From contig CAMBTK010000007.1 in NCBI GenBank assembly GCA_945870785.1, positions 1 to 51,880 of the forward strand: a stretch of DNA of 51,880 bases, read 5' to 3'. Position 1 is the stretch's first letter; each line of letters starts with the position of its first letter. Shown one piece after another: positions 30,339 to 39,995 of this stretch. This DNA comes from Sulfurimonas crateris (GTDB lineage: Bacteria > Campylobacterota > Campylobacteria > Campylobacterales > Sulfurimonadaceae). A model generated the notes under the pieces. That model was not told the DNA's origin and ran no database searches. It worked only from the letters and a program-made list of their open reading frames with translations. The translations under genes were made by a program, and so were the position numbers.

Positions 30339-31208
30339 ATGTTTAGCAAAATACTGTTTCTATCTTTAATACTATCAAATATTTACGCGGACAACGCACT
30401 TGAAGAGGTCTACTATGTTGATAGTAAGGATGTAAAACTCTCAACAATTATCCCATATGTAAAAAATGATGCCTCAATTCTAAAAATAGAAGAAAACAGA
30501 TATTCTCAAAAAATAAAATCAAAAGAGTTTATAAAATTACTCTCAAAATATGGTTACAAAAACTACACAGCTAATAGTAGCTATATAAACTTCATCTTAA
30601 AAAGTCCAGTTAATACATCAAAAATAGAGCAAAAAATAGAAGAGTATTACAAAAAAAACTATGAAAATGTAGAGATAAAATCCATACACGTAGCTCCAAG
30701 AGGCTATTTGTCATCAATTCCTGAAGTTTATACTATACAGATGAGAGATGATGACTTTTTATCAAAGGATGGCGTTATCAGTATAAAAACTGCAGAGAAC
30801 AAAAAGCTTTTTTTTGACTACAACATAATTGCCGATGTTGAAGTTTACAAGAGCAGAAACAGTCTAAAAAAAGATACAAATCTATCTCCATCAAACACCA
30901 TAAAAAAGAGCGTTAGACTAGAAAAATTTAGAGACAAACCGCTTCAAAATATCAATAAAACATCTCTTCAAGCAAAGCGACATATTCCAAAAGATATGAT
31001 ATTAACCATAAGGGATGTAGAAATAGCAGATGCACTCAAGAGAGATGCTATTGTTAATGTTACGCTACTCAAGGATGGCATGGTAATAAATTTTAGTGCA
31101 AAAGCTCTAAAAGACGCTAAAGTAAATGATATAATAAAAGTTCAAAGCAGCAATGGGAAAATTTTAAAAGTAAGAGTTACAGGTAGTAACACGGCGGAGA
31201 TAGAGTGA
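30339..31208 (+). CDS. flgA: Flagellar P-ring formation chaperone FlgA
   Basis: 289 aa with signal peptide; C-terminal SAF/FlgA domain (HIPKDMILTIRDVEIADALKRDAIVNVTLLKDGMVINFSAKALKDAKVNDIIKVQSSNGKILKVRVTG). Confidence 0.87.
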   Translation: MFSKILFLSLILSNIYADNALEEVYYVDSKDVKLSTIIPYVKNDASILKIEENRYSQKIKSKEFIKLLSKYGYKNYTANSSYINFILKSPVNTSKIEQKIEEYYKKNYENVEIKSIHVAPRGYLSSIPEVYTIQMRDDDFLSKDGVISIKTAENKKLFFDYNIIADVEVYKSRNSLKKDTNLSPSNTIKKSVRLEKFRDKPLQNINKTSLQAKRHIPKDMILTIRDVEIADALKRDAIVNVTLLKDGMVINFSAKALKDAKVNDIIKVQSSNGKILKVRVTGSNTAEIE

Positions 31209-31732
31209 AAAATAGAAAAATTGTAGTAGCCTCAAGTGGTGCTAGTGGAGTAAATTTAGGTATGAAAATTCTTAAACTTCTCCCATTAGAGATAGAGAAG
31301 CACTTTATCATGACACAACATGCAGAAGTTGTTTTAGATAAAGAGTTGCATATCACAATGCATGAAAATGAAAATATAGCTTCAAGTATCGCTTCTGGCT
31401 CATTTGGTGTTGATGCTATGATTATAGCGCCGTGCAGCATGAATACTCTTGCTAAAATCGCATGTGGTATAGCTGACAATTTAGTCACACGATGTGCAAG
31501 TGTCATAATAAAAGAGCGTAAGCAACTCATTTTAGCTCCTCGTGAGATGCCTTTTTCTGCGATAGCGTTAGAAAATATGCACAAACTCTCAACACTAGGA
31601 GTAATAATTGCCCCTCCAATCATGGCTTACTACTCAGAACAACAAACGCTCGATGATATGGAAAATTTTATCATCGGCAAGTGGTTTGACTTACTTGGTG
31701 TTGAAAACAACCTCTACAAAAGATGGGAATAA
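31205..31732 (+). CDS. ubiX: Flavin prenyltransferase UbiX
   Basis: 175 aa; VVASSGASGVNLGMKIL, IIAPCSMNTLAKIACGIADNLVTR, APREMPFSAIALENM. GTG start overlapping flgA stop (GTGA). Confidence 0.93.
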   Translation: MKNRKIVVASSGASGVNLGMKILKLLPLEIEKHFIMTQHAEVVLDKELHITMHENENIASSIASGSFGVDAMIIAPCSMNTLAKIACGIADNLVTRCASVIIKERKQLILAPREMPFSAIALENMHKLSTLGVIIAPPIMAYYSEQQTLDDMENFIIGKWFDLLGVENNLYKRWE

Positions 31733-32223
31733 TGAAAAAAATAGCACTATATCCAGGCACTTTTGATCCAATAACAAATGGGCATTTTGACATAATAGAA
31801 CGAGCATTAAATCTTTTTGATGAAGTGATAGTTGCTATCGCTCTCTCTGCTGATAAAAAGCCTATGTACACATTAAATGAGCGCATAGAGATGGTAGAAG
31901 CCGCCCTTATCGGTCTAAAAAATGTAACTGTTGTAGGTTTTGATAACTTAACTGTGGAACTTGCAAAAACTCACGATGCCACTGTTTTGATTCGTGGTCT
32001 TCGTGCTGTTAGCGACTTTGAATATGAACTTCAACTTGGATACTTAAATAACTCTTTGGATGACGCTATCGAGACTGTATATCTTATGCCAAAACTTCAA
32101 CACGCTTTTATAAGCTCTTCTATTGTTAGAAATCTTCTCAAATTTAACGCAAAAACAGAGCATTTAGTACCAAAAGAAGTTCAAAAAATTATAGGGAATA
32201 AAAAATCATGTATATTGCAATAG
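31732..32223 (+). CDS. coaD: Phosphopantetheine adenylyltransferase
   Basis: MKKIALYPGTFDPITNGHFDIIERA; IRGLRAVSDFEYELQLGYLN; FISSSIVRNL. Confidence 0.96.
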   Translation: MKKIALYPGTFDPITNGHFDIIERALNLFDEVIVAIALSADKKPMYTLNERIEMVEAALIGLKNVTVVGFDNLTVELAKTHDATVLIRGLRAVSDFEYELQLGYLNNSLDDAIETVYLMPKLQHAFISSSIVRNLLKFNAKTEHLVPKEVQKIIGNKKSCILQ

Positions 32224-32783
32224 AAGGAATTGATACTGCTGGAAAAAGCACCCAGATAGAGAAGCTAAAAGCGTATTTTGGTGATGCAATCATAACTAAA
32301 GAGCCAGGTGGTACAGAAGCTGGAAAAGAGATTAGAGAGATAGTTCTTGGTGCAAAAACAAAGAGTAAAAAAGCTGAGTTTTTGCTCTTTTTAGCTGATA
32401 GAGCGGAACATATAAAAGAGGTAATTGAGCCAAATCTAGGCAAACTTATTATCTCCGACAGAAGTATAATAAGTGGGGTTGCTTATGCTTTAGTTCAAGG
32501 CGAGATAAGTGAAACTGCTATAGTTCACTTAAATAGATTTGCAACTGGCGGTATATATCCACAAAAAGTTTTTCTACTTAAACTAACAAAAGAAGAGCTG
32601 TCATTTAGACTCTCACAAAAAAAACTAGATGGAATTGAGCTAAGAGGTGAAGAGTATCTATTGAGTATTCAAGAAGCCATCATAGAGGCCTCAAAGCTCC
32701 TAAATATAGAGCTTGTCATCGTTGATGCAACTAAAGATATTGATTCTATCACACAAGAGATATTAAGAAATATAAATATCTAA
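32208..32783 (+). CDS. tmk: Thymidylate kinase
   Basis: 191 aa; MYIAIEGIDTAGKSTQIEKL P-loop; TKEPGGTEAGKEIREIVL; LLFLADRAEHI; ISDRSIISGVAYA. Confidence 0.95.
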   Translation: MYIAIEGIDTAGKSTQIEKLKAYFGDAIITKEPGGTEAGKEIREIVLGAKTKSKKAEFLLFLADRAEHIKEVIEPNLGKLIISDRSIISGVAYALVQGEISETAIVHLNRFATGGIYPQKVFLLKLTKEELSFRLSQKKLDGIELRGEEYLLSIQEAIIEASKLLNIELVIVDATKDIDSITQEILRNINI

Positions 32784-32799
32784 ACTATCTTTCTTTCTT

Positions 32800-32830
32800 T
32801 TACAATGTTGATATATATCAACTATTGTAA
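32800..32830. promoter_or_regulatory. FNR/CRP-family box TTGATATATATCAA (32808-32821) in an extended dyad TTACAAT...ATTGTAA; possible -10 TATTAT at 32844-32849
   Basis: Perfect TTGAT-N4-ATCAA upstream of the HPP gene (start 32880); box centre to -10 centre is 32 bp, as expected for a class-II promoter. Confidence 0.7.
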
Positions 32831-32879
32831 TTAAAAAAATCTCTATTATTCGTTATTGTTATATGCAAATGGAGATTAG

Positions 32880-33434
32880 ATGCGTCTTAGAAACTACTTC
32901 AACAGAATGAGATCTAAAGACATACGTCCTTCTCGTAAACCATTTAGTAAAATAGTTTGGTCTGTTGTAGGCGCATTTATAGGTATATACGTAATGTCTA
33001 TTTTTAGCAATTTTTTCTCAGCAAAAGATAGTTTCTTTCTTCTTGGCTCATTTGGAGCATCTGCAGTTTTGATATATGGAGCTCCAGAGGTGCATTTTTC
33101 ACAGCCAAGAAATCTAATCGGTGGGCATGTTATATCTGCTTTTATAGCAGTATTTTTAGTGAAAATGTTTGGTGATGTATTAAGTATAGAGCTTTTATGC
33201 TCTCTTAGTGTGGCTCTCTCGGTTTTAGCAATGCATCTTACTTTAACTATGCACCCTCCTGGAGGTGCAACGGCTCTTTTGTATGTCATTGGTAGTGAGC
33301 ATATTCAATCACTTGGATGGTTATACCCATTTACTCCGATTGGATTAGGAGTTATTATTATGCTTATTATTGCTCTTGTGGTAAATAATATGTCAACTAA
33401 TACACAAAGACACTATCCTCTTTATTGGTACTAA
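32880..33434 (+). CDS. HPP-family integral membrane protein
   Basis: 184 aa, about 4-5 TMs, signature LTMHPPGGATALLYVIG. SD GGAG at 32871. Confidence 0.9.
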   Translation: MRLRNYFNRMRSKDIRPSRKPFSKIVWSVVGAFIGIYVMSIFSNFFSAKDSFFLLGSFGASAVLIYGAPEVHFSQPRNLIGGHVISAFIAVFLVKMFGDVLSIELLCSLSVALSVLAMHLTLTMHPPGGATALLYVIGSEHIQSLGWLYPFTPIGLGVIIMLIIALVVNNMSTNTQRHYPLYWY

Positions 33435-34336
33435 AGAGGGGCTTTGTTTTTAACGTTTACAAGCCAGTAAGCAACTGCTAAAGATACAATTACGGCACCT
33501 ATTATTAAGAGCTCATTTCCTTTTTCTGATGAGAGAGAATAGATAAGAATTTTTCTAATTAGCGCTGCCATAGCCAACATTATAAATGCACCTATCGCAA
33601 AACCTTTGCCTTGAAGATGGTTTATCTCCTCATGTATAAGCTCAATCGCCGCCCATAAAACAAGTAAACTTCCAAGAACTGTTAAAATCCCCTTCTCTAT
33701 TCCTATATCTGAGAAAAATAGAAGATAAATATCATAAGAAAAAAGTCCAATAGCAAAAAAGGCAACAAGAGCCAGTGAACCAGCCAAAAAGAAGTTTATA
33801 TAAGAGTTAAATTTTTTGAGTCCGCCTAAAATTGTCTTTTCAAATTTAGATAGTGATAAAAACTTACTTAGCTCCTCTTCTCTGTATGAGCTAGTAAGTG
33901 TATCAAGGTTTATATCCACAATCTTTTCAGCTGCTTTTATTGCTATTAAACGACTCTCTTCATCCTCCACACTCTCTTGTATACTCTTTATTATAAATGT
34001 TCTTACAAAAGTAAAAGCTGAATTAACATAGTGTGTTGGAAGCCCTATTCTTACATGTATCTCACCTATTTTGTAAAGATACATAAAATATTGCAAATCA
34101 TATTTTCCACAAAAAAGATTTACAAACCATGCCTTTATTTTTGATCTATGATAATCGATAATTTTTTGATTTTTAAGAAATTTTGCAGTTGAGCCAAAGC
34201 CCCAGATATAGTCATAAAACTCATTTATAAATCTCTCTGAAATCTCACTCATTTTTGGTTGAAGAGTCGCTAAGATACGCGCCTCTTCTTCACTAAATTT
34301 ATAATCTGCTTTTAAACTATCATGTTGTTGCATCAT
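33431..34336 (-). CDS. Protoglobin-like domain fused to a PsiE-like membrane domain
   Basis: 301 aa; N-terminal globin-sensor/protoglobin pattern (IGEIHVRIGLPTHYVNSAFTF with candidate proximal His), C-terminal 4-TM region with PsiE-like pattern (LVLWAAIELIHEEIN...AMAALIRKILI). Confidence 0.75.
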   Translation of the reverse strand: MMQQHDSLKADYKFSEEEARILATLQPKMSEISERFINEFYDYIWGFGSTAKFLKNQKIIDYHRSKIKAWFVNLFCGKYDLQYFMYLYKIGEIHVRIGLPTHYVNSAFTFVRTFIIKSIQESVEDEESRLIAIKAAEKIVDINLDTLTSSYREEELSKFLSLSKFEKTILGGLKKFNSYINFFLAGSLALVAFFAIGLFSYDIYLLFFSDIGIEKGILTVLGSLLVLWAAIELIHEEINHLQGKGFAIGAFIMLAMAALIRKILIYSLSSEKGNELLIIGAVIVSLAVAYWLVNVKNKAPL

Positions 34337-34382
34337 AAACCTTTTTGTTCATATTTTGCAATTATACGCAAAAAAAACTATT

Positions 34383-35060
34383 TTAACTAGTCACTCTATC
34401 TTGATTTTGAAGCTCATCTAGTACCTGACAAAATGGGTCATGTATGTCGTTACAAGGCTCTATCCCTATAAAAAGATGAGTATCTGTTTTTTCGTAGGTC
34501 TGTGATGCAAAGTCCCAATTTATATGTTCCCAAAACTCCTCTAAATATTTTTGACGTAGATTTTTATAGTCCAAATAATAAGCATGTTCCCATACATCAC
34601 AAACAAAAATAGGGATAAGATTTGAAGATAGAGGAGTGTGCGCATTGCTTGTATGTTTTAGCACAAGCATACCTTTTGGCTCTCTGCACAGCCACACCCA
34701 GCCTGAACCAAAAAGTGTTGTTCCAGCTTTTATAAACTCCTCTCTTAACTTCTCTAAAGAGCCAAAATCACTATCTATCTTCTCTTGTAGTTTTTTACTA
34801 GGCTTCAACTTTATTGCACTAAGCGAGTTCCAATAAAACGTGTGGTTAAATACCTGAGCAGCATTGTTAAATACAGCTCCATCAGAGTCACGTATAATGG
34901 CAGATAGTGACATTTTATCAAACTCACTATCTTTAATAAGCTCATTAAGCTTATTTACATAACCAGTATGATGTTTACCATAATGATACTCTATTGTCTC
35001 TTTTGAAATAAATGGCTCTAATGCATCTTGCGCAAAAGGCAACTTTGTTAGCTCTATCAT
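34383..35060 (-). CDS. sodB: Superoxide dismutase (Fe/Mn family), extended C-terminus
   Basis: 225 aa; IEYHYGKHHTGYVNKLN, NHTFYW, FGSGWVWL, DVWEHAYYLDYKNLRQKYLEEFW metal-ligand motifs. Confidence 0.92.
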   Translation of the reverse strand: MIELTKLPFAQDALEPFISKETIEYHYGKHHTGYVNKLNELIKDSEFDKMSLSAIIRDSDGAVFNNAAQVFNHTFYWNSLSAIKLKPSKKLQEKIDSDFGSLEKLREEFIKAGTTLFGSGWVWLCREPKGMLVLKHTSNAHTPLSSNLIPIFVCDVWEHAYYLDYKNLRQKYLEEFWEHINWDFASQTYEKTDTHLFIGIEPCNDIHDPFCQVLDELQNQDRVTS

Positions 35061-35207
35061 GGCTTTATCCTCACTTTTTTGAATTTACTTTTCTGTATAG
35101 CTGTAAGATACTATTATTAAAATTTATTTAAAATAAAATTCCCTATATAAAATAAAAAAATGGTATTCTTTCAAACTTAAAAATTATGTTACGGATAAAG
35201 GGTTTAG

Positions 35208-36419
35208 ATGATTAGTTCGCTAAGAGGAATGAATGATATTTTGAGTGAAGATTATGAGAGGTTTACCTACTTCATAAGCGTTGCTACAAAAGTTGCCCAA
35301 AGATATGGCTTTCATTTTATTGAAACTCCACTCTTGGAAGAGACTGCTCTTTTTAAACGCTCTGTTGGCGAATCTAGCGATATTGTTGGCAAAGAGATGT
35401 ATCAATTTATAGATAAAGGCGATAACGATGTCTGCCTTCGTCCCGAGGGAACTGCTGGAGTTGTTCGTGCATTTGTACAAAAAAAACTTGACCGTGCTGG
35501 TGGAACTCACCGCTTCTTTTATCATGGAGCTATGTTTAGATATGAGAGACCTCAAAAAGGTCGTCTAAGACAGTTCCATCAGTTTGGTGTTGAGAGTTTT
35601 GGCGAGGCAAGTGTCTATGAAGATGCTTCAATGATTATGATGGCAAGTGATATTTTAAAAGAGCTTGGCATTGGCTACAGACTTCAGTTAAACTCACTAG
35701 GATGTAATGAATGTATGCCTCCATATAAAGAGAATTTAGTTAATTTTGTTACAAAATTCAAAGATGAGATTTGTGAAGATTGTACTAGAAGAGTAGCGAC
35801 TAACCCTATACGTGTTCTTGATTGTAAAAATGAGAAGTGTCAAGATATTTACAAAGATGCTCCAAAGCTTATAAATAGTTTGTGCTCTTCTTGTGAGAGT
35901 GATTTTATTGTTCTAAAAAACATTCTTACACAAAACAGTATTGATTTTGAGATAGATACAAATTTGGTTCGTGGGCTTGACTACTACTCAAAAACAGCAT
36001 TTGAGTTTGTAAGCGACAATATAGGAAGCCAAAGTGCGATAGCTGGTGGCGGAAGATACGACAGACTTGTTGAGTTTTTAGATGGACGCCCAACTCCCGC
36101 GGTTGGTTTTGCTATGGGAATCGAGAGACTCATGGAGCTTATAGTTATGCCAGAGGTTAAAAAAGATGGCTATTATCTAGGTGCTATGGACGATGAAGCT
36201 CTCGATATGATTGTTAAAATCGCACATAAAAAAAGAAAAGATGACATTGTGACACTTGAGTACAAAACAAAAAATCTTAAGAACCATCTAAAGGCTGCTG
36301 ATAAAGCAAATGTAAAATATTGCGCAGTAATTGGCTCAAACGAGATTAAAGATGGAACTATCTGGGTAAAAAATTTAGAAGACAAAACAGAAAATACTAT
36401 CTTAATTGGGGCATTTTAA
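35208..36419 (+). CDS. hisS: Histidine-tRNA ligase
   Basis: 403 aa; RGMNDIL start, LRPEGTAGVVRAF, FRYERPQKGRLRQFHQFGVE, GGGRYDRLVE, GFAMGIERL. Confidence 0.96.
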   Translation: MISSLRGMNDILSEDYERFTYFISVATKVAQRYGFHFIETPLLEETALFKRSVGESSDIVGKEMYQFIDKGDNDVCLRPEGTAGVVRAFVQKKLDRAGGTHRFFYHGAMFRYERPQKGRLRQFHQFGVESFGEASVYEDASMIMMASDILKELGIGYRLQLNSLGCNECMPPYKENLVNFVTKFKDEICEDCTRRVATNPIRVLDCKNEKCQDIYKDAPKLINSLCSSCESDFIVLKNILTQNSIDFEIDTNLVRGLDYYSKTAFEFVSDNIGSQSAIAGGGRYDRLVEFLDGRPTPAVGFAMGIERLMELIVMPEVKKDGYYLGAMDDEALDMIVKIAHKKRKDDIVTLEYKTKNLKNHLKAADKANVKYCAVIGSNEIKDGTIWVKNLEDKTENTILIGAF

Positions 36420-36420
36420 T

Positions 36421-38148
36421 TTGGATGCGCTTCATTTTGTTTGGGGTATTTTTATAGACTTTATTGAGTTTTTTATTATACTTATAATTGCTGGTATTAT
36501 ATTTTTATACATATATGATAAATACGTTCAACGCAAACACGCTCTTCTCATAAACTACCCAGTGATAGGCAGGTTTAGATACTTTTTTGAAGCTCTTAGA
36601 GAGCCTCTTCGTCAATACTTTGCGGATGAGACTTTTTATGAATCTAAAGACAAAGTTGATTGGGTTTATAAGGCGGCAAAAGATGTACCAAACTACAAAT
36701 CTTTTTCAGTTTCACAACCATTTTCTGGTTCAAGATTTATCATAAAACACTCTTCAAATGTACTTAATGACAATGAAGTAAGCAAAGATACTTCAGTTGT
36801 ATTTGGTAAAGATAGAGAGTTTCCTTTCATCTCCCATACTCCTATTATTCGTTCTGCTATGAGTGATGGCGCACTTAGTCCTGAAGCTATTCGTGCTTTT
36901 TCAATTGCAGGAGCCACTACAAACTTAACTATAAACACAGGAGAGGGTTCACTTACGTCAAATCATCTCTTTACCCATAAACCAAATTTAAAAGATTGCG
37001 ATTATTTAGAGATTATTAAAAGTTCATTCATCGCCGAGATAGCATTTAAAGTTGTAAATAAAGTATTTAATCGTTCACTTGCACTGAAACTATACAGAAC
37101 TATACTTCTTAATAAAAAAACTCAAAATACTTATATCTACGATACAGCTTCGCATGTGCTCTTTCGCGTAAACTGGAGTGCCCCACTAGAGAGCTTTCCA
37201 AAAGAACCTCCAAAAGATATAGCAAATATGATATTTCAGATGAGCTCTGGTCTTTATGGAGTAAGAGATGAGCACGGTGCTTTTGACGCAGAAAAATATA
37301 AAAAGGTTATGACCTTTTGTCGTATGACTGAGATAAAAATTGCTCAAGGGGCAAAGCAGACTGGCGGAAAACTTGCAGGTGCTAAAGTTACAGCTGATAT
37401 TGCGTACTACAGAGGTGTTCCAGAGGGTAAAGATGTCTTCTCTCCAAATAGATTTCCTTATGCAGATACGACATCTCACCTTCTTGATTTTGTTGAAATA
37501 CTCCAAAAGTTATCTTTAAAGCCAGTTGGATTTAAGATAGTAATCTCTGACGCAAATAGCGTTGAAGATATGGCAAGAGAGATAGCATTAAAAAAATCAA
37601 AGGGTGGAAATATTCCAGACTTTATCACGATAGATAGCGGTGAAGGAGGAAGCGCCACAGCACCACTAGAACTCATGGAATCAGTCGGATTAACTACAAA
37701 TAACGCTCTTTATATCTTAGATACAATGCTTAGAAAATACAACCTAAGAGAAGATATAAAAATCATTGCAAGTGGAAAGATACTAACACCTGATGATGTG
37801 ATTATCACGATGTGCATGGGTGCTGATGCAATTGGAATTGCAAGAGGTTTTATGATGAGTGGAGGCTGCATCCGTGCTAGAATGTGTTCTGGTTTTGGTT
37901 CGCATGTATGCCCTGTTGGAATGGCAACTCAAGATGAGAAAAAAAGAGCATCTTATCTTGTGGTAAAAGAGGGAAAAGAGATAGGAAACTATCATATTAA
38001 CTTGATAAAAGGGATGAAAGTAGTTCTCGCTGTTATGGGTATTAGCCATATAAGTAAGCTAAGCAAAGCACATCTTACTTTTAAAAATAGAAGCGGTGAA
38101 ATATATTTTGATATAGATAAATATTTTCATAAAAAATTACACATATAG
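36421..38148 (+). CDS. Membrane-anchored FMN-binding glutamate synthase (GltB-domain) family protein
   Basis: N-terminal TM then Glu-synthase FMN domain (FITIDSGEGGSATAPLELMESVGL, GADAIGIARGFMMSGGCIRARMCSGFGSHVCPVGMATQD). TTG start at 36421 preferred over 36406. Confidence 0.85.
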   Translation: MDALHFVWGIFIDFIEFFIILIIAGIIFLYIYDKYVQRKHALLINYPVIGRFRYFFEALREPLRQYFADETFYESKDKVDWVYKAAKDVPNYKSFSVSQPFSGSRFIIKHSSNVLNDNEVSKDTSVVFGKDREFPFISHTPIIRSAMSDGALSPEAIRAFSIAGATTNLTINTGEGSLTSNHLFTHKPNLKDCDYLEIIKSSFIAEIAFKVVNKVFNRSLALKLYRTILLNKKTQNTYIYDTASHVLFRVNWSAPLESFPKEPPKDIANMIFQMSSGLYGVRDEHGAFDAEKYKKVMTFCRMTEIKIAQGAKQTGGKLAGAKVTADIAYYRGVPEGKDVFSPNRFPYADTTSHLLDFVEILQKLSLKPVGFKIVISDANSVEDMAREIALKKSKGGNIPDFITIDSGEGGSATAPLELMESVGLTTNNALYILDTMLRKYNLREDIKIIASGKILTPDDVIITMCMGADAIGIARGFMMSGGCIRARMCSGFGSHVCPVGMATQDEKKRASYLVVKEGKEIGNYHINLIKGMKVVLAVMGISHISKLSKAHLTFKNRSGEIYFDIDKYFHKKLHI

Positions 38149-38156
38149 GATGAAAA

Positions 38157-39986
38157 ATGAATAACTTTGGACTTGACATTTGGTCAAATAATAACTTTAT
38201 AATAGAAGATGGACAAATCAGATTAAACTACAAATGTATGCCTTCACTTCTTCAAATCGTTGAAGATATTCGCTCAGATGATGTAAGAGGCCCTATTTTA
38301 CTTAGGTTCCCACATCTCATAAAGAGTCAAATAAGAACGCTATATAGCTATTTTGATAAAGCAATACAACAAAATAACTACCAAGGCTCATTTAACGCTG
38401 TTTTTCCTCTAAAAGTAAATCAGTTTCCTCATGCAATTGAAGCTATAACAGCGCAAGGAGCACAGTTCAACTATGGTCTTGAAGCTGGAAGTAAAGCTGA
38501 ATTAATTCTTGCTATGAGCAAAACTCCAATTGGTGCAAATATAACTGTAAACGGCTTTAAAGATAAAGAAATGATAACACTTGGGTTCATGGCAGCTCAA
38601 AGTGGACACAATATCACGATAACAATCGAGGGATTGGGAGAGCTAGAGACTATCATAGAAGTAGCAAATGAGTGTAATTTAAAAGTTCCAAATATCGGCA
38701 TCAGAGTAAGACTTCATAGCGCAGGTAGCGGTATTTGGGCTAAGAGTGGAGGTATGGATGCAAAGTTTGGATTGACTTCAACAGAGATAATAGAAGCAAT
38801 CACACTTCTTAGAGAAGCAAATCTTTTAGACTATCTAAATATGATTCATTTTCATATTGGTTCTCAAATGTCTGACATTGCACCTCTTAAAAAAGCTCTT
38901 CGTGAAGCTGGAAACATCTATGCCGAACTAAAAAAAATGGGTGCAACTAAACTAAACAGTATAAATATTGGTGGTGGTCTTGCGGTTGAGTACGACCAAC
39001 ATACTCACTCAAACTCTCGCAACTACTCAATAGATGAGTTTTCAAGCAGTGTTGTCTTCTTGCTTGGAGAGATTATGAACGCAAAAAACGTTTCTCATCC
39101 AGATATATTTACAGAATCTGGTAGATTTATTGTCGCTTCTCACGCGGTCTTAATCACGCCTGTTTTAGAGCTTTTTACCCAAGATTTTCAAGAAAAACTA
39201 CTAAATTTTAAAAGCAGTAACCCACCTTTAATTGAGGAGTTAATTGAACTAAATAAACTACTCAACAATACAAACTGTATCGAGTACCTTCATGATGCAC
39301 TAGATCACATGGAGTCTGTTTTAACTCTTTTTGATTTAGGCTATATAGACCTTCAAGACCGTTCAAATGCAGAGATTTTAGTTCACAACATCATAAAAAG
39401 AGCTCTATATTTAAAATCATCAAATCCAACAGATGAGTTAGCTCAACTTCAAGTAAAACTTCAAGAGCGCTATCTTATAAATGCTTCTATCTTTCAAAGT
39501 TTGCCTGATTATTGGGGCTTAAACCAACATTTTCCAGTCATGCCACTACACCACCTAAATACTACTCCTCTTAGAGCAGCATCACTTTGGGATATAACAT
39601 GTGACAGTGATGGTGAAATTGGCTTTAACCCAGACAAACCGCTATATCTTCATGATGTAAATCTTGATGAAGAGGAGTATTTCTTAGGCTTCTTTAACGT
39701 TGGAGCGTATCAAGAGACTCTTGGAATGAACCACAACCTATTTACTCACCCAAGCGAATATACAATTATTATTGATGAAAATGACTATGAGATTAAAAAT
39801 GCAGTTGAGTCAAAAAGTATCTTAGATATATTAGACTCCCTTGGTTACGATGCAGCAGAAGTATCAAAAAAACTTAAAAATGATTTATCAAACTCTAGCT
39901 TTACTTCAGTACAAGAAAAAAGTGATACACTTGCAAAATTAGAACTTTTTTTACAACAAAACGGTTATTTACGAACCACGAACTAG
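38157..39986 (+). CDS. speA: Biosynthetic arginine decarboxylase
   Basis: 609 aa; PLKVNQFPHAIEAI PLP-lysine region, FHIGSQMSDI, NIGGGLAVEYD, LWDITCDSDGEI. Confidence 0.95.
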   Translation: MNNFGLDIWSNNNFIIEDGQIRLNYKCMPSLLQIVEDIRSDDVRGPILLRFPHLIKSQIRTLYSYFDKAIQQNNYQGSFNAVFPLKVNQFPHAIEAITAQGAQFNYGLEAGSKAELILAMSKTPIGANITVNGFKDKEMITLGFMAAQSGHNITITIEGLGELETIIEVANECNLKVPNIGIRVRLHSAGSGIWAKSGGMDAKFGLTSTEIIEAITLLREANLLDYLNMIHFHIGSQMSDIAPLKKALREAGNIYAELKKMGATKLNSINIGGGLAVEYDQHTHSNSRNYSIDEFSSSVVFLLGEIMNAKNVSHPDIFTESGRFIVASHAVLITPVLELFTQDFQEKLLNFKSSNPPLIEELIELNKLLNNTNCIEYLHDALDHMESVLTLFDLGYIDLQDRSNAEILVHNIIKRALYLKSSNPTDELAQLQVKLQERYLINASIFQSLPDYWGLNQHFPVMPLHHLNTTPLRAASLWDITCDSDGEIGFNPDKPLYLHDVNLDEEEYFLGFFNVGAYQETLGMNHNLFTHPSEYTIIIDENDYEIKNAVESKSILDILDSLGYDAAEVSKKLKNDLSNSSFTSVQEKSDTLAKLELFLQQNGYLRTTN

Positions 39987-39995
39987 GAGTTACCT

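Noticed and set aside
33816-34031. Plus-strand ORF antisense to the protoglobin-PsiE gene
   Set aside because: No start-site support; the minus-strand frame has clear domain patterns.
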